Shown: positions 7,017 to 18,446 of the stretch, piece by piece
How the letters are laid out: every line of letters begins with the position of its first letter
Numbering within the stretch: the stretch's first letter is position 1
DNA from: Streptomyces griseomycini
GTDB taxonomy: Bacteria; Actinomycetota; Actinomycetes; Streptomycetales; Streptomycetaceae
Length of the DNA stretch: 33,527 bases
Assembly (NCBI RefSeq): GCF_014203535.1
Contig: NZ_JACHJI010000031.1
Location: 1 to 33,527 of the forward strand
Direction: 5' to 3'
Translations under genes and position numbers: made by a program
Notes under the pieces: generated by a model
Told to the model about the DNA's origin: nothing
Databases searched by the model: none
Seen by the model: only the letters and a program-made list of their open reading frames with translations

Positions 7017-8003
7017 GTGGACATCGACATGAGTGCCCTGCGGGGCTTGGTACGGGAGAAGGAGATCTCCTTCGACCTGCTGGTCGAGGCGATCGAATCG
7101 GCCCTCCTCATCGCCTACCACCGCACCGAGGGAAGCCGCCGGCACGCGCGCGTGGAGCTCAACCGGGAGACCGGACATGTGACCGTGTGGGCGAAGGAGG
7201 ACCCCGAGGACCTCGAGGAGGGCCAGGAGCCCCGCGAGTTCGACGACACCCCGTCCGGCTTCGGCCGCATCGCCGCCACCACGGCCAAGCAGGTCATCCT
7301 GCAGCGCCTGCGCGACGCCGAGGACGACGCGACGCTCGGCGAGTACGCCGGCCGCGAGGGCGACATCGTCACCGGCGTGGTCCAGCAGGGCCGCGACCCG
7401 AAGAACGTGCTGGTCGACATCGGCAAGCTGGAGGCCATCCTGCCGGCGCAGGAGCAGGTCCCGGGCGAGAGCTACCCGCACGGCATGCGGCTGCGGTCGT
7501 ACGTCGTCCGGGTGGCCAAGGGCGTCCGCGGTCCCTCCGTGACCCTCTCGCGCACGCACCCCAACCTGGTGAAGAAGCTGTTCGCCCTCGAGGTGCCGGA
7601 GATCGCCGACGGCTCCGTGGAGATCGCCGCGATCGCCCGTGAGGCCGGTCACCGCACGAAGATCGCCGTCCGGTCCACCCGCTCCGGGCTCAACGCCAAG
7701 GGCGCCTGCATCGGCCCCATGGGCGGCCGGGTGCGCAACGTCATGGGCGAGCTGAACGGCGAGAAGATCGACATCGTCGACTGGTCCGACGACCCGGCCG
7801 AGATGGTGGCGAACGCGCTGTCGCCGGCCCGCGTCTCCAAGGTGGAGGTCGTGGACATGGCGGCCCGGTCCGCCCGGGTGATCGTGCCGGACTACCAGCT
7901 GTCCCTGGCGATCGGCAAGGAGGGGCAGAACGCCCGCCTCGCCGCCCGCCTGACCGGCTGGCGCATCGACATCCGGCCGGACACCGAGCAGGCCGGGGAA
8001 TAG
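7017..8003 (+). CDS. nusA: Transcription termination/antitermination factor NusA
   Basis: RNA polymerase-associated factor that modulates pausing, termination and antitermination. At 328 residues it matches the short actinobacterial form. An N-terminal polymerase-binding domain (about 1-110) has LRGLVREKEISFDLLVEAIESAL. It is followed by an S1 domain (about 113-175, EGDIVTGVVQQ and KNVLVDIGKLEAILPAQEQ), KH1 (GLNAKGACIGPMGGRVRNVM) and KH2 (SLAIGKEGQNARLAARLTGWRIDI). The C-terminal acidic repeats found in E. coli are absent. Starts at GTG 7017 with AGGAGG about 9 nt upstream, overlapping the end of rimP; an alternative ATG lies 9 nt further in. Confidence 0.97.
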   Translation: MDIDMSALRGLVREKEISFDLLVEAIESALLIAYHRTEGSRRHARVELNRETGHVTVWAKEDPEDLEEGQEPREFDDTPSGFGRIAATTAKQVILQRLRDAEDDATLGEYAGREGDIVTGVVQQGRDPKNVLVDIGKLEAILPAQEQVPGESYPHGMRLRSYVVRVAKGVRGPSVTLSRTHPNLVKKLFALEVPEIADGSVEIAAIAREAGHRTKIAVRSTRSGLNAKGACIGPMGGRVRNVMGELNGEKIDIVDWSDDPAEMVANALSPARVSKVEVVDMAARSARVIVPDYQLSLAIGKEGQNARLAARLTGWRIDIRPDTEQAGE

Positions 8004-8105
8004 ATCCGAGCCGCAGGCCGCTGAGAACACGACAGGTTCGTACGCGGCATGCGTTCGATCCTTGCCCCGAAGGGGTGAGGTCGGTCCGGGGAGGTAGACT
8101 GAGGA

Positions 8106-8387
8106 GTGTCTGACCGGACACGTACCCGCGCATGCCCTGAGCGCACCTGTGTGGGATGCCGGGAGCGAGCGGTCAAGAGCGAGCTGCTGCGGATCGTGGC
8201 GGTCGAGGACGCGTGCGTCCCCGACCCTCGCGGTACGCTGCCCGGCCGGGGCGCCTACGTACACCCCGCCCTGGTCTGTCTCGACCAGGCGGTGCGCCGC
8301 AGGGCGTTCCCACGGGCGCTGCGCGTTCCGGGACCGCTCGACGTAAAGGCGTTGCGCCGCTACGTCGAGCAGGCACAAGGTTGCTGA
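8106..8387 (+). CDS. ylxR: YlxR family nucleic-acid-binding protein
   Basis: A 93-residue basic protein of the YlxR (DUF448) family, which is encoded between nusA and infB in many bacteria. The signature motif RTCVGCRERAVKSELLRIV occupies residues 13-31, followed by GRGAYVHPALVCLDQAVRRRAF. The family has an RNA-binding-like fold, and members have been linked to RNase P or to transcriptional control; the role here is not settled. The start is not clear-cut. GTG 8106 is directly abutted by GAGGA (too close to act as an SD), while GGGGAGG at about 8087-8093 is rather far. A TAGACT box lies 6 nt upstream, so a leaderless start is possible. A small GAA-loop hairpin (8060-8080) precedes it. Confidence 0.9.
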   Translation: MSDRTRTRACPERTCVGCRERAVKSELLRIVAVEDACVPDPRGTLPGRGAYVHPALVCLDQAVRRRAFPRALRVPGPLDVKALRRYVEQAQGC

Positions 8388-8421
8388 CAGCGACTGGCAG
8401 CAGCACGGTAAGGAAAACGTG

Positions 8422-8443
8422 CCGCACGGAAGCCCCCGTGCGG
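8422..8443 (+). promoter_or_regulatory. Hairpin in the ylxR-infB spacer
   Basis: An 8-bp perfect stem (8422-8429 with 8436-8443) with a 6-nt loop, 34 nt after the ylxR stop. There is no T-run, so it may be a weak terminator, a processing site or part of the infB leader. Confidence 0.45.
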
Positions 8444-8481
8444 TCTGGTACCTCGCGAGTCGAAAGCAGGTCGAGATTGCG

Positions 8482-8524
8482 ATGAGCACTCGATGAGTAC
8501 GCGATGAGTACGCCCATGAACTAG
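8482..8524 (+). promoter_or_regulatory. Three overlapping micro-ORFs in the infB leader
   Basis: Three tiny reading frames overlap end to start: 8482-8496 encodes MSTR and stop, 8493-8507 encodes MSTR and stop, and 8504-8524 encodes MSTPMN and stop. Each ATG overlaps the TGA of the previous frame as ATGA, and each frame is built on a repeated GATGAGYAC-type unit about 11 nt long. They end 38 nt before the infB start and just ahead of a hairpin. This is a possible leader-peptide or reinitiation device for IF2 expression. Translation of the frames is inferred. Confidence 0.5.
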
Positions 8525-8528
8525 CGAC

Positions 8529-8549
8529 GGTCCGGACGCAACCCGGACC
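8529..8549 (+). promoter_or_regulatory. infB: Hairpin just upstream of the infB ribosome-binding site
   Basis: A 7-bp perfect stem (8529-8535 with 8543-8549) with a 7-nt loop, ending 2 nt before AAAGGAG (8552-8558). A ribosome on the last micro-ORF, which stops at 8524, would cover or approach this hairpin. Confidence 0.55.
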
Positions 8550-8562
8550 TCAAAGGAGCGAA

Positions 8563-11580
<3,018 letters not shown>

Positions 11581-11596
11581 CACCCCACGGTGCATG

Positions 11597-11628
11597 CCGG
11601 CCGGCGGGGCCTCGGTCCCGCCGGCCGG
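11597..11628 (+). terminator. Hairpin after infB
   Basis: A 12-bp perfect G/C stem (11597-11608 with 11617-11628) with an 8-nt loop, 17 nt after the infB stop. It may be a partial terminator separating infB from the DUF503-rbfA-truB genes. Confidence 0.7.
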
Positions 11629-11783
11629 TCCGCGTGTCCGGGGCCCCGGCGGACCGGGCCCGGAGCCCGCGGGGCGCAATATGCGTCGATCGGCGCGCCC
11701 CTTCGTTGTACGGTTCTGATGTCCCTGCCCGTACGGATGGCGGGGCCACCGATCCCGTACCGGCGGGTGAACCGGTTGCACAC

Positions 11784-12077
11784 ATGTATGTGGGGACGCT
11801 GTCCTTCGACCTCCTCCTCGGCGACGTACGGTCGCTGAAGGAGAAGCGCTCCGTCGTCCGCCCCATCGTCGCCGAGCTCCAGCGCAAGTACGCGGTGAGC
11901 GCGGCCGAGGTGGATCACATGAACCTCCACCGCAGGGCGATCATCGGCCTGGCCATGGTGTCCGGTGACGCGGGGCACCTGAGCGACGTGCTGGACCGCT
12001 GCGAGCGGCTGGTCGCCGGGCGCCCCGAAGTGGAGCTGCTGTCCGTCAGGCGGCGCTTCCACGGCGAGGACGACTGA
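11784..12077 (+). CDS. DUF503 (YlxP-like) protein
   Basis: A 97-residue protein of the DUF503 family (YlxP of Firmicutes), recognised by MYVGTLSFDLLLGDVRSLKEKRSVVRPIVAELQRKY followed by VSAAEVDHMNLHRRAIIGLAMVSGD. The family forms small ferredoxin-like alpha/beta proteins and is repeatedly found between infB and rbfA, which suggests a link to ribosome assembly, but its activity is not known. The conserved family begins at the ATG at 11784, although no good ribosome-binding site is visible there. The 150-nt stretch between the infB hairpin and this start is open in frame but reads like non-coding sequence, so a promoter may be present in it. Confidence 0.9.
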   Translation: MYVGTLSFDLLLGDVRSLKEKRSVVRPIVAELQRKYAVSAAEVDHMNLHRRAIIGLAMVSGDAGHLSDVLDRCERLVAGRPEVELLSVRRRFHGEDD

Positions 12078-12134
12078 CGCCTGACGACCACAGCTCATCG
12101 ATACGCAGATCAGGAAAGAACGGGAGACGGACCA

Positions 12135-12584
12135 GTGGCCGACAACGCGCGGGCGAAAAGGCTGGCGGACCTCATCCGAGAGGTGGTGGCCCAGAAGCTG
12201 CAGCGCGGGATCAAGGACCCGCGGCTCGGCTCGCACGTCACCATCACGGACACCCGGGTCACGGGTGACCTGCGGGAGGCGACCGTCTTCTACACCGTGT
12301 ACGGGGACGACGAGGAGCGCAAGGCCGCGGCGGCCGGTCTGGAGAGCGCCAAGGGCATCCTGCGCTCCGAGGTGGGCCGGGCGGCGGGCGTGAAGTTCAC
12401 GCCGACCCTGACCTTCGTCATGGACGCCCTGCCGGACACCGCGCGCACCATCGAGGACCTCCTCGACAAGGCGCGCCAGTCCGACGCGAAGGTGCGCGAG
12501 GCGTCCGCGGGCGCCACGTACGCCGGGGACGCCGACCCGTACCGCAAGCCGGGCGACGACGAGACGGACGACACCGCCGAATGA
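12135..12584 (+). CDS. rbfA: Ribosome-binding factor A
   Basis: A 149-residue 30S assembly factor with a KH-like fold that binds the 16S rRNA 5' helix region during maturation and cold adaptation. Family hallmarks are ARAKRLADLIREVVAQKLQRGIKDPRLG, then VTITDTRVTGDLREATVFYTVYGDDEER, GILRSEVGRAAGVKFTPTLTFVMD and IEDLLDKAR. The C-terminal 30 residues are acidic and probably disordered, a common actinobacterial extension. It starts at GTG 12135 with GGGAG about 10 nt upstream. Its TGA overlaps the ATG of truB by 4 bp (ATGA), so the two are translationally coupled. Confidence 0.97.
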   Translation: MADNARAKRLADLIREVVAQKLQRGIKDPRLGSHVTITDTRVTGDLREATVFYTVYGDDEERKAAAAGLESAKGILRSEVGRAAGVKFTPTLTFVMDALPDTARTIEDLLDKARQSDAKVREASAGATYAGDADPYRKPGDDETDDTAE

Positions 12585-13486
12585 CCCAGAAGCACACCAC
12601 GCCCGACGGCCTCGTCATCGTCGACAAGCCGTCGGGCTTCACTTCGCACGACGTGGTCGCCAAGATGCGCGGCATCGCGCGCACCCGGCGCGTCGGCCAC
12701 GCCGGCACCCTCGACCCGATGGCGACGGGTGTCCTCGTCCTCGGCGTCGAGAAGGCGACCAAGCTCCTCGGTCACCTCGCGCTGACCGAGAAGGAGTACC
12801 TGGGCACCATCAGGCTCGGGCAGAACACGGTCACCGACGACGCCGAGGGGGAGATCAGCTCCTCCGCCGACGCCTCCCGCGTCACCCGCGAGCAGATCGA
12901 CGCCGGCATCGCCAAGCTCACCGGCGACATCATGCAGGTGCCGTCCAGGGTCAGCGCCATCAAGATCAACGGCGTGCGCTCCTACAAGCGCGCCCGGGAG
13001 GGCGAGGAGTTCGACATCCCGGCCCGGCCGGTCACCGTCTCCTCGTTCTCCGTGCACGACGTGCGGGAGGCCGTCGCCGACGACGGCACCGCCGTGCTCG
13101 ACCTGGTGGTCTCCGTCGTCTGCTCCTCCGGCACCTACATCCGCGCCCTCGCCCGCGACCTGGGCGCCGACCTCGGCGTGGGCGGGCACCTCACCGCGCT
13201 GCGCCGCACCCGGGTCGGCCCGTACAAGCTGGACGCGGCCCGCACGCTCGACCGGCACCAGCAGGAGCTGGTCGTGATGCCGATCGCCGAGGCCGCCGCC
13301 GCGGCGTTCCCGCGCTGGGACGTCGACGCCCGGCGGGCCCGGCTGCTCACCAACGGCGTGCGGCTGGAGATGCCGAACGAGTACGCGGGCTCCGGCCCCG
13401 TGGCCGTCTTCGACCCCGAGGGCCGGTTCCTCGCCCTCGTCGAGCAGCAGAAGGGCAAGGCCAGGAGCCTGGCCGTCTTCGTCTGA
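12581..13486 (+). CDS. truB: tRNA pseudouridine(55) synthase
   Basis: Makes pseudouridine 55 in the T-loop of tRNAs. It has 301 residues. The opening LVIVDKPSGFTSHDVVAKMR and the catalytic motif RVGHAGTLDPMATG, with the nucleophile D45, are diagnostic. GTYIRALARDLGADLGVGGHLTALRRTRVGPYKLD is the second conserved block. The C-terminal part (about 235-301, RRARLLTNGVRLEMPNEYAGSGPVAVFDPEGRFLALVEQQKGKA) is the PUA-like RNA-binding domain of the actinobacterial form. The ATG overlaps the rbfA stop. It ends the nusA-infB cluster and is followed by a strong hairpin. Confidence 0.97.
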   Translation: MTQKHTTPDGLVIVDKPSGFTSHDVVAKMRGIARTRRVGHAGTLDPMATGVLVLGVEKATKLLGHLALTEKEYLGTIRLGQNTVTDDAEGEISSSADASRVTREQIDAGIAKLTGDIMQVPSRVSAIKINGVRSYKRAREGEEFDIPARPVTVSSFSVHDVREAVADDGTAVLDLVVSVVCSSGTYIRALARDLGADLGVGGHLTALRRTRVGPYKLDAARTLDRHQQELVVMPIAEAAAAAFPRWDVDARRARLLTNGVRLEMPNEYAGSGPVAVFDPEGRFLALVEQQKGKARSLAVFV

Positions 13487-13503
13487 CCGGCCGTCGGCCC
13501 CGC

Positions 13504-13547
13504 CCGTGGAGCGGCGCCACGGGGATGGACATGCCGCCGCTCCACGG
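13504..13547 (+). terminator. Terminator hairpin after truB
   Basis: A 13-bp perfect stem (13504-13516 with 13535-13547) with an 18-nt loop, followed by a C/T-rich stretch. It closes the nusA-infB cluster. Confidence 0.75.
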
Positions 13548-13731
13548 TCCCCCTCTGTTCCCCCACCCCTAGGGTGTATCCATCCGTCCCCGCCCGTTCA
13601 CCCGTACGTGCAGGCGCTCGGAGTGAACCGGGGGAGCGGAAGGGGGCGCGTTCGCTCAGCGACCTGTCCCACTGATCATTCCGCCCCTACCGTCGGACGC
13701 AAGGCACGGATGCACGGCGGAGGACTCGACG

Positions 13732-16700
13732 ATGACGTCGCGGAACCGGTCCCGTCACGGGCGGGACATCCCAGACGACCCCCCGGACCTCCGCGGCGGC
13801 CCGGACCCCGCCGACGACGTCCTGGTGCGCATCCACGACCTCGCCGGCCGCCCGCGCGGCACCGGCTTCGTGGCCGACCACCACGGCACGGTGATCACCA
13901 GCCACGAGGCCGTCGACGGTCTTCCCCGCCTCGTGCTGCACGCCCCGGGAGGCCGCCGCTGCGTCGTGACCGCCGACGCGGTGACCGCGCTGCCCGCGCT
14001 CGACCTGGCCCTCGTCCGCAGCGAGGGGCTCGGCGTCGCCCCGCTGCCGGTCACGGCGCGGGAGGGCGTCGAGACCGGTGCCTACGTGCGGATCGCCGCC
14101 GGATGCTGGCGCGAGGCACGGGTGCTGGGCACGAGCGCCGTCACCTACACCGCCACCGACCGCTTCCACTCCCTCGGCGGCGCCCTGGAACTGGCGATCG
14201 GCACCGCGGGCCGCGACGCGCTGCGCCTCGGCGGCGGCGCGGCCGGCGGCCCCGTGCTCGACGCCACCACCGGAGCCGTCCTCGGCGTCCTCGGCACCGC
14301 GCTCCGGTCGCAGAGCCGCGACTCCGGCTTCGCCGTGCCCCTGCCTCCCCGGGCTCCCGACGTCACCGGAGCGGGCGGCGCCACCGTCGCCGAGGACCCG
14401 CTCGCCGAACTGCTCGCCGAGAACGCGGCGACGGTCCCGGCCTACGGCGCCGACCTCAACCTCGCCGGCGTACTGGAGCTCACGGCCACCTCGGTGCGGC
14501 AGGACGGGCCGGGGCCGGTCCCCGCCGCGGGACCCGGCGCGGACGCGGTCGTGGAACCGGTCGAACGGGCCGGCATCGCCGCGGAGTTCGCCGCGTTCGA
14601 GCGGGCGGACGCCGCCGTGCTGGGCCTCGTCGGACCGCCCGGCAGCGGCCGCACGACGCAGCTCGCGGCGCTCGCAGCCCGCCGCCACCGCGCCGGGCGG
14701 CCCACCCTGTGGCTGCGCGGCGCCGATCTGCGCGGCGACGACGACTCGGTCGCGGACGCCGCCCGCCGGGCGCTGGACCGGGCCGCCCGCGCCGTGGCCG
14801 CCACCCGCATCCCCTTCCCGGCCGCCCCGGACGACCTCGGCGACACCGGACCGGAACGCCTGGCCCGGCTCGCCCGCACGGCCGGCCGCCCCCTGCTGCT
14901 CCTCCTCGACGGCCCCGAGGAGATGCCGCCCGGTCTGGCCCGCCGTCTCGCCGAGTGGACCGACGGGACGACGCGGTGGCTGCGGACGGCGGGGGCCCGG
15001 CTGGTGCTGGCGTGCCGCGCGGAGTACTGGGAGGACGCGGGAGCGGGGTTCCCGGCGGATCGGCTGCACGCCCCCGCCCCCCGCTCCGACGGGCTCCCCC
15101 CGTGCCTGGGCCTGGGCGACCTCCCCCCCGAGGAGGCCCGGCAGGCGCGCGCCCGCTACGGCATCCCCGAGGGCGTCCTGGCCGACGCCCGGCACCCGCT
15201 GACGCTCCGGATGCTCGCGGAGGTCCGGGCCGCCCTCGCCGACCCCGCCGACGCCCCCGACGTGCCCGTGGACCGCGACGCCGTGTTCTCGGCCCACCTG
15301 GACCTGATGTGCCTGCGGATCGCCGTCCGCCTCGCCGCCGGGAACGGGTTGCGCGGCACCGCCGTGCGCCGGCTGGCCGCCCGGGTCTCCGGGCAGGTGC
15401 ACGAGGCCGCCCGGCGCAGTCTCGGCGCCGGGCGGGGCGAGCTGGACCGGGAGGCGTTCGAGGAGGTGTTCCCGCCGGGGCCCGCCCCGGACCGGCTCGG
15501 CGGCACCACCGGCTGGGCCGCCGCCGTGCTCGCCGAGGGCCTCCTCGTCCCGGCCGGCACCGGCTACCGGTTCGCGCACGAGGAGTTCGCCGACTGGATC
15601 CACGGCGTCCACCTCGACCTCGACGAGGCCCTGCGCGCCCTGGTCCCCCACCGCCGTACCCCACCGGACCCCGGCCGCGACCCCGCCCCCGTGCCGCGCC
15701 ACCGCATCGGACCCGTCGTCCAGGCCCTGCTGCTCCTCGCCCGCCAGCACGGCAGCGGCCCCCTCGCCTCGCGGCTGGCGGACCTCGTGCACGCCCTGGA
15801 CGCCGACCCCGGCTCCTGGTGGGCCGCCCGGCTGCTCACCGGGAGCCTGGCGCGCGTGCCCGACGCGACGCCGTACACGGGCGTGCTGCGGATGCTGGCC
15901 GACCGGATCGTGGCGTGGCGCGAACAGCGGCGGCCGGTGCCCCGGGAACTGGGTCCCGCCTTCTGGACCGGGCTCCCGCTGCCCCTGGAGGCGCGGTGCG
16001 CGCTGCTGCGCCGGCTCGTCCACGCCGACGGCCCGCCCTGCGAGAGCGGCCCCCGCTTCCTCGCCGCCACCGGCCGCCTGCTCGCCGCCGACCCCGTCAC
16101 CGTGCTCCCGTACCTCGTCCGCTGGTTCGAGGACGAGCGACCGCTGCCCGCCACTCCGCACGCCACCGTGGCGACCGCGGCGCAGGCACTGCTGCACACC
16201 CACCGGCACGCGGCCCCGGACGCGCTGACGGAGGCGCTCGCCGACAGCGCGCACCGGCGGGCCGACCAGCTGCTCACCGTGCTGGCCGAGGAGGAGCCCT
16301 CGGCGGTGTGCCGGGCCGTCGACCGGTGGGCGCGGGACGAGCGACCCGCGCGCCGGGCCGCGGCGCTGACGTACGGGCTGCGCGTCGCGCCGTACGCCCG
16401 CGGCGACGGCGACCGCACCCTGCTGCGCCACGCGGCGCTCGCCCTGCTGGCCGACGCCGCCGGCCGCGGTCTGCACGGCGGCGCGCTCGCCCTCCTCGTC
16501 CGCGACCCCGACAGCAGGGACCGGCACCTCGCACGGGCCCTGGAGCACTTCGCGGCCGGCGACCCCCACGTTCCGCCGAGCGCGCTGACCGACGCCCTCG
16601 GAACCCATCCGGAACCCGTGCTCGACGCCTTCCGGGCGCGGCTGGAAGGGGCGGCGGACCCGGGCGGGACGTTCCGCGCCCTCGCCGACGCCACCACCCC

Positions 16701-17253
16701 GGGACTGGCCCGGCCGGTCGCCGCACTCGTGCGGGAGGCGGTGGAACGGCGACCGGAACTCGCGGGACACGTGGCCGCGTACGCCGACCGGCGCCTGGAC
16801 CGGGGGACGGCACCGGCCGCCCGTGCCGTCCTCCGCCCCCTGCTCACCGGCCTGCTGGGCGGCGGCCCGGAAGCGCTGCGGACGGCCCTCGCCGGTGTCC
16901 TCGCCGCACCGGGGACACCGGCCTCCCGGCCCCTGCGCCGCGAACTGCTGGACGTTCTGCTCACCCGCGAGACCGACCCCGGCGTCCTGGACGCGGTGCT
17001 GCGGGCCGCCGCCCGGAACACCGGCCCCGAGCTGCGCGTCCTCGTCCACCGCACCGGTCTGCTCCTCGTCCGCACCCCGGAGGGCGCTGCCCGCTTCGAC
17101 CGCGGCCTGACCGACCTGGCCCACCGCGTGCCGGGCTTCGCCGCCGCCGTGGCCGGCTGGCTGGCGGACGCCCCGCGGGAGTGGGCCGCGGTCGTGGGGC
17201 CGGGCACCCGCCGGACGATCGAGAACCTGGCGGACGTGGGCGTCCCCGTCTGA
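13732..17253 (+). CDS. Trypsin-like (inactive) domain fused to a STAND/NACHT-type NTPase with helical C-terminus
   Basis: A 1173-residue predicted cytoplasmic protein. Residues 28-205 look like a trypsin-like fold: GTGFVADHHGTVITSHEAV (possible H58), ALDLALVR (D91) and GGGAAGGPVLD. The position of the usual GDSGGP serine is A171, so proteolysis seems lost. Residues 280-440 form a P-loop NTPase: Walker A G301-PPGSGRTT, with Arg for Lys at 307, Walker B LLLLLD393-G, and LVLACRAEYW, a sensor-like arginine. A winged-helix hallmark, GYRFAHEEFADWIHG, follows near residues 611-625, as in NACHT/STAND proteins. Residues 640-1173 are Leu/Ala/Arg-rich helical repeats. The ATG has GGCGGAGG 8 nt upstream. 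STAND proteins act as ligand-triggered switches in signalling or defence; which applies here is unknown. Confidence 0.8.
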   Translation: MTSRNRSRHGRDIPDDPPDLRGGPDPADDVLVRIHDLAGRPRGTGFVADHHGTVITSHEAVDGLPRLVLHAPGGRRCVVTADAVTALPALDLALVRSEGLGVAPLPVTAREGVETGAYVRIAAGCWREARVLGTSAVTYTATDRFHSLGGALELAIGTAGRDALRLGGGAAGGPVLDATTGAVLGVLGTALRSQSRDSGFAVPLPPRAPDVTGAGGATVAEDPLAELLAENAATVPAYGADLNLAGVLELTATSVRQDGPGPVPAAGPGADAVVEPVERAGIAAEFAAFERADAAVLGLVGPPGSGRTTQLAALAARRHRAGRPTLWLRGADLRGDDDSVADAARRALDRAARAVAATRIPFPAAPDDLGDTGPERLARLARTAGRPLLLLLDGPEEMPPGLARRLAEWTDGTTRWLRTAGARLVLACRAEYWEDAGAGFPADRLHAPAPRSDGLPPCLGLGDLPPEEARQARARYGIPEGVLADARHPLTLRMLAEVRAALADPADAPDVPVDRDAVFSAHLDLMCLRIAVRLAAGNGLRGTAVRRLAARVSGQVHEAARRSLGAGRGELDREAFEEVFPPGPAPDRLGGTTGWAAAVLAEGLLVPAGTGYRFAHEEFADWIHGVHLDLDEALRALVPHRRTPPDPGRDPAPVPRHRIGPVVQALLLLARQHGSGPLASRLADLVHALDADPGSWWAARLLTGSLARVPDATPYTGVLRMLADRIVAWREQRRPVPRELGPAFWTGLPLPLEARCALLRRLVHADGPPCESGPRFLAATGRLLAADPVTVLPYLVRWFEDERPLPATPHATVATAAQALLHTHRHAAPDALTEALADSAHRRADQLLTVLAEEEPSAVCRAVDRWARDERPARRAAALTYGLRVAPYARGDGDRTLLRHAALALLADAAGRGLHGGALALLVRDPDSRDRHLARALEHFAAGDPHVPPSALTDALGTHPEPVLDAFRARLEGAADPGGTFRALADATTPGLARPVAALVREAVERRPELAGHVAAYADRRLDRGTAPAARAVLRPLLTGLLGGGPEALRTALAGVLAAPGTPASRPLRRELLDVLLTRETDPGVLDAVLRAAARNTGPELRVLVHRTGLLLVRTPEGAARFDRGLTDLAHRVPGFAAAVAGWLADAPREWAAVVGPGTRRTIENLADVGVPV

Positions 17254-17410
17254 GCCCGGCCCGGACCAGGGGCCGCGCGTGCAGCCGGTCACAGCCCCAT
17301 GCCGATGCGGGCCACGGACACGCGGCATGGCACCCTTAGACCTGCGCAGGAGAAGTCCTGGCAAGTCCACGGACTCGGGTACGACGAGGTTTCGACAAGG
17401 AGCAGGCACA

Positions 17411-18364
17411 GTGCAGCGCTGGCGTGGCTTGGAGGACATCCCCCAGGACTGGGGGCGCAGCGTCGTCACCATCGGCTCCTACGACGGAGTCCACCGCGGG
17501 CACCAGCTGATCATCCGGCATGCCGTGGACCGCGCCCGCGAACTGGGCGTCCCCGCGGTCGTCGTCACCTTCGACCCGCACCCCAGCGAGGTCGTCCGCC
17601 CCGGCAGCCACCCCCCGCTGCTCGCCCCGCACCACCGGCGTGCCGAACTCATGGCCGAGCTGGGGGTGGACGCGGTCCTGATCCTTCCCTTCACCACCGA
17701 GTTCTCCAGGCTGTCCGCGGCCGACTTCGTGGTCAAGGTCCTGGTGGACAAGCTGCACGCCAAGGCGGTCGTCGAGGGCCCCAACTTCCGCTTCGGCCAC
17801 AAGGCCGCGGGCACCGTGGACTTCCTCGCCGAGCAGGGCCGGACCTACGACTTCGAGGTCGAGGTCGTCGACCTGTACGTGACCGGCGAGGCGGGCGGCG
17901 GCGAGCCGTTCTCCTCCACCCTCACCCGCCGCCTGGTCGCCGAGGGCGACGTCGACGGCGCCGCCGAGATCCTCGGCCGCCCGCACCGCGTGGAGGGCGT
18001 GGTCGTCCGCGGGGCCCAGCGCGGCCGCGAGATGGGTTTCCCCACCGCCAACGTCGAGACCCTCCCGCACACCGCGATCCCCGCCGACGGCGTCTACGCC
18101 GGCTGGCTGCACGCCCAGGGCGAGGCCATGCCGGCCGCCATCTCCGTCGGCACCAACCCCCAGTTCGACGGCACCGAGCGCACGGTCGAGGCCTACGCCA
18201 TCGACCGCGTCGGCCTCGACCTGTACGGCCTGCACGTCGCCGTCGACTTCCTGGCCTTCGTCCGCGGGCAGGCGAAGTTCGACACGCTCGAGGCGTTGCT
18301 GGAACAGATGGCGCGGGACGTCGAGCGCTGCAAGGAACTGGTGGCCGCGGCCGAGAAGTCCTGA
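17411..18364 (+). CDS. ribF: Bifunctional riboflavin kinase/FAD synthetase
   Basis: Converts riboflavin to FMN and FMN to FAD. It has 317 residues, the usual length. The N-terminal FAD synthetase domain has the nucleotidyltransferase motif VVTIGSYDGVHRGHQ and VVTFDPHPSEVV. The linker region LSAADFVVKVLVDKLHAKAVVEGPNFRFG is typical. The C-terminal flavokinase domain has EGVVVRGAQRGREMGFPTANVE, including the PTAN motif, then DGVYAGWL and VDFLAFVRGQAKFDTLEALLEQM. GTG 17411 is chosen because AAGGAGC lies about 9 nt upstream; the longer in-frame stretch before it is not conserved-looking. No FMN riboswitch is visible in the 157-nt upstream spacer. Confidence 0.96.
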   Translation: MQRWRGLEDIPQDWGRSVVTIGSYDGVHRGHQLIIRHAVDRARELGVPAVVVTFDPHPSEVVRPGSHPPLLAPHHRRAELMAELGVDAVLILPFTTEFSRLSAADFVVKVLVDKLHAKAVVEGPNFRFGHKAAGTVDFLAEQGRTYDFEVEVVDLYVTGEAGGGEPFSSTLTRRLVAEGDVDGAAEILGRPHRVEGVVVRGAQRGREMGFPTANVETLPHTAIPADGVYAGWLHAQGEAMPAAISVGTNPQFDGTERTVEAYAIDRVGLDLYGLHVAVDFLAFVRGQAKFDTLEALLEQMARDVERCKELVAAAEKS

Positions 18365-18386
18365 AGGACGGCCGGTCCCTCCGCAC

Positions 18387-18418
18387 ACGCGCCCAGGTGG
18401 CATGCCACCTGGGCGCGT
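18387..18418 (+). terminator. Terminator after ribF
   Basis: A perfect 32-nt palindrome (16-nt arms, central GCATGC) 22 nt after the ribF stop, followed by CGTTTCC. The hairpin would form with only a few unpaired central bases. Confidence 0.8.
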
Positions 18419-18446
18419 CGTTTCCACGGGATCTCCGGGGCCCGGT

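Noticed and set aside
13506..17339. Very long plus-strand frame of about 1277 codons overlapping the NTPase gene
   Set aside because: It is rich in Arg and Pro with no motifs. The frame starting at 13732 has Walker motifs, a ribosome-binding site and normal composition, so this is a shadow.
17254..17410. FMN riboswitch before ribF
   Set aside because: I could not find the conserved multi-helix RFN pattern in this short spacer.
13687..17472. Minus-strand frame of about 1261 codons over the same region
   Set aside because: It is antisense to the NTPase gene, Gly/Ala/Val/Gln-rich, and without start signal or motifs.
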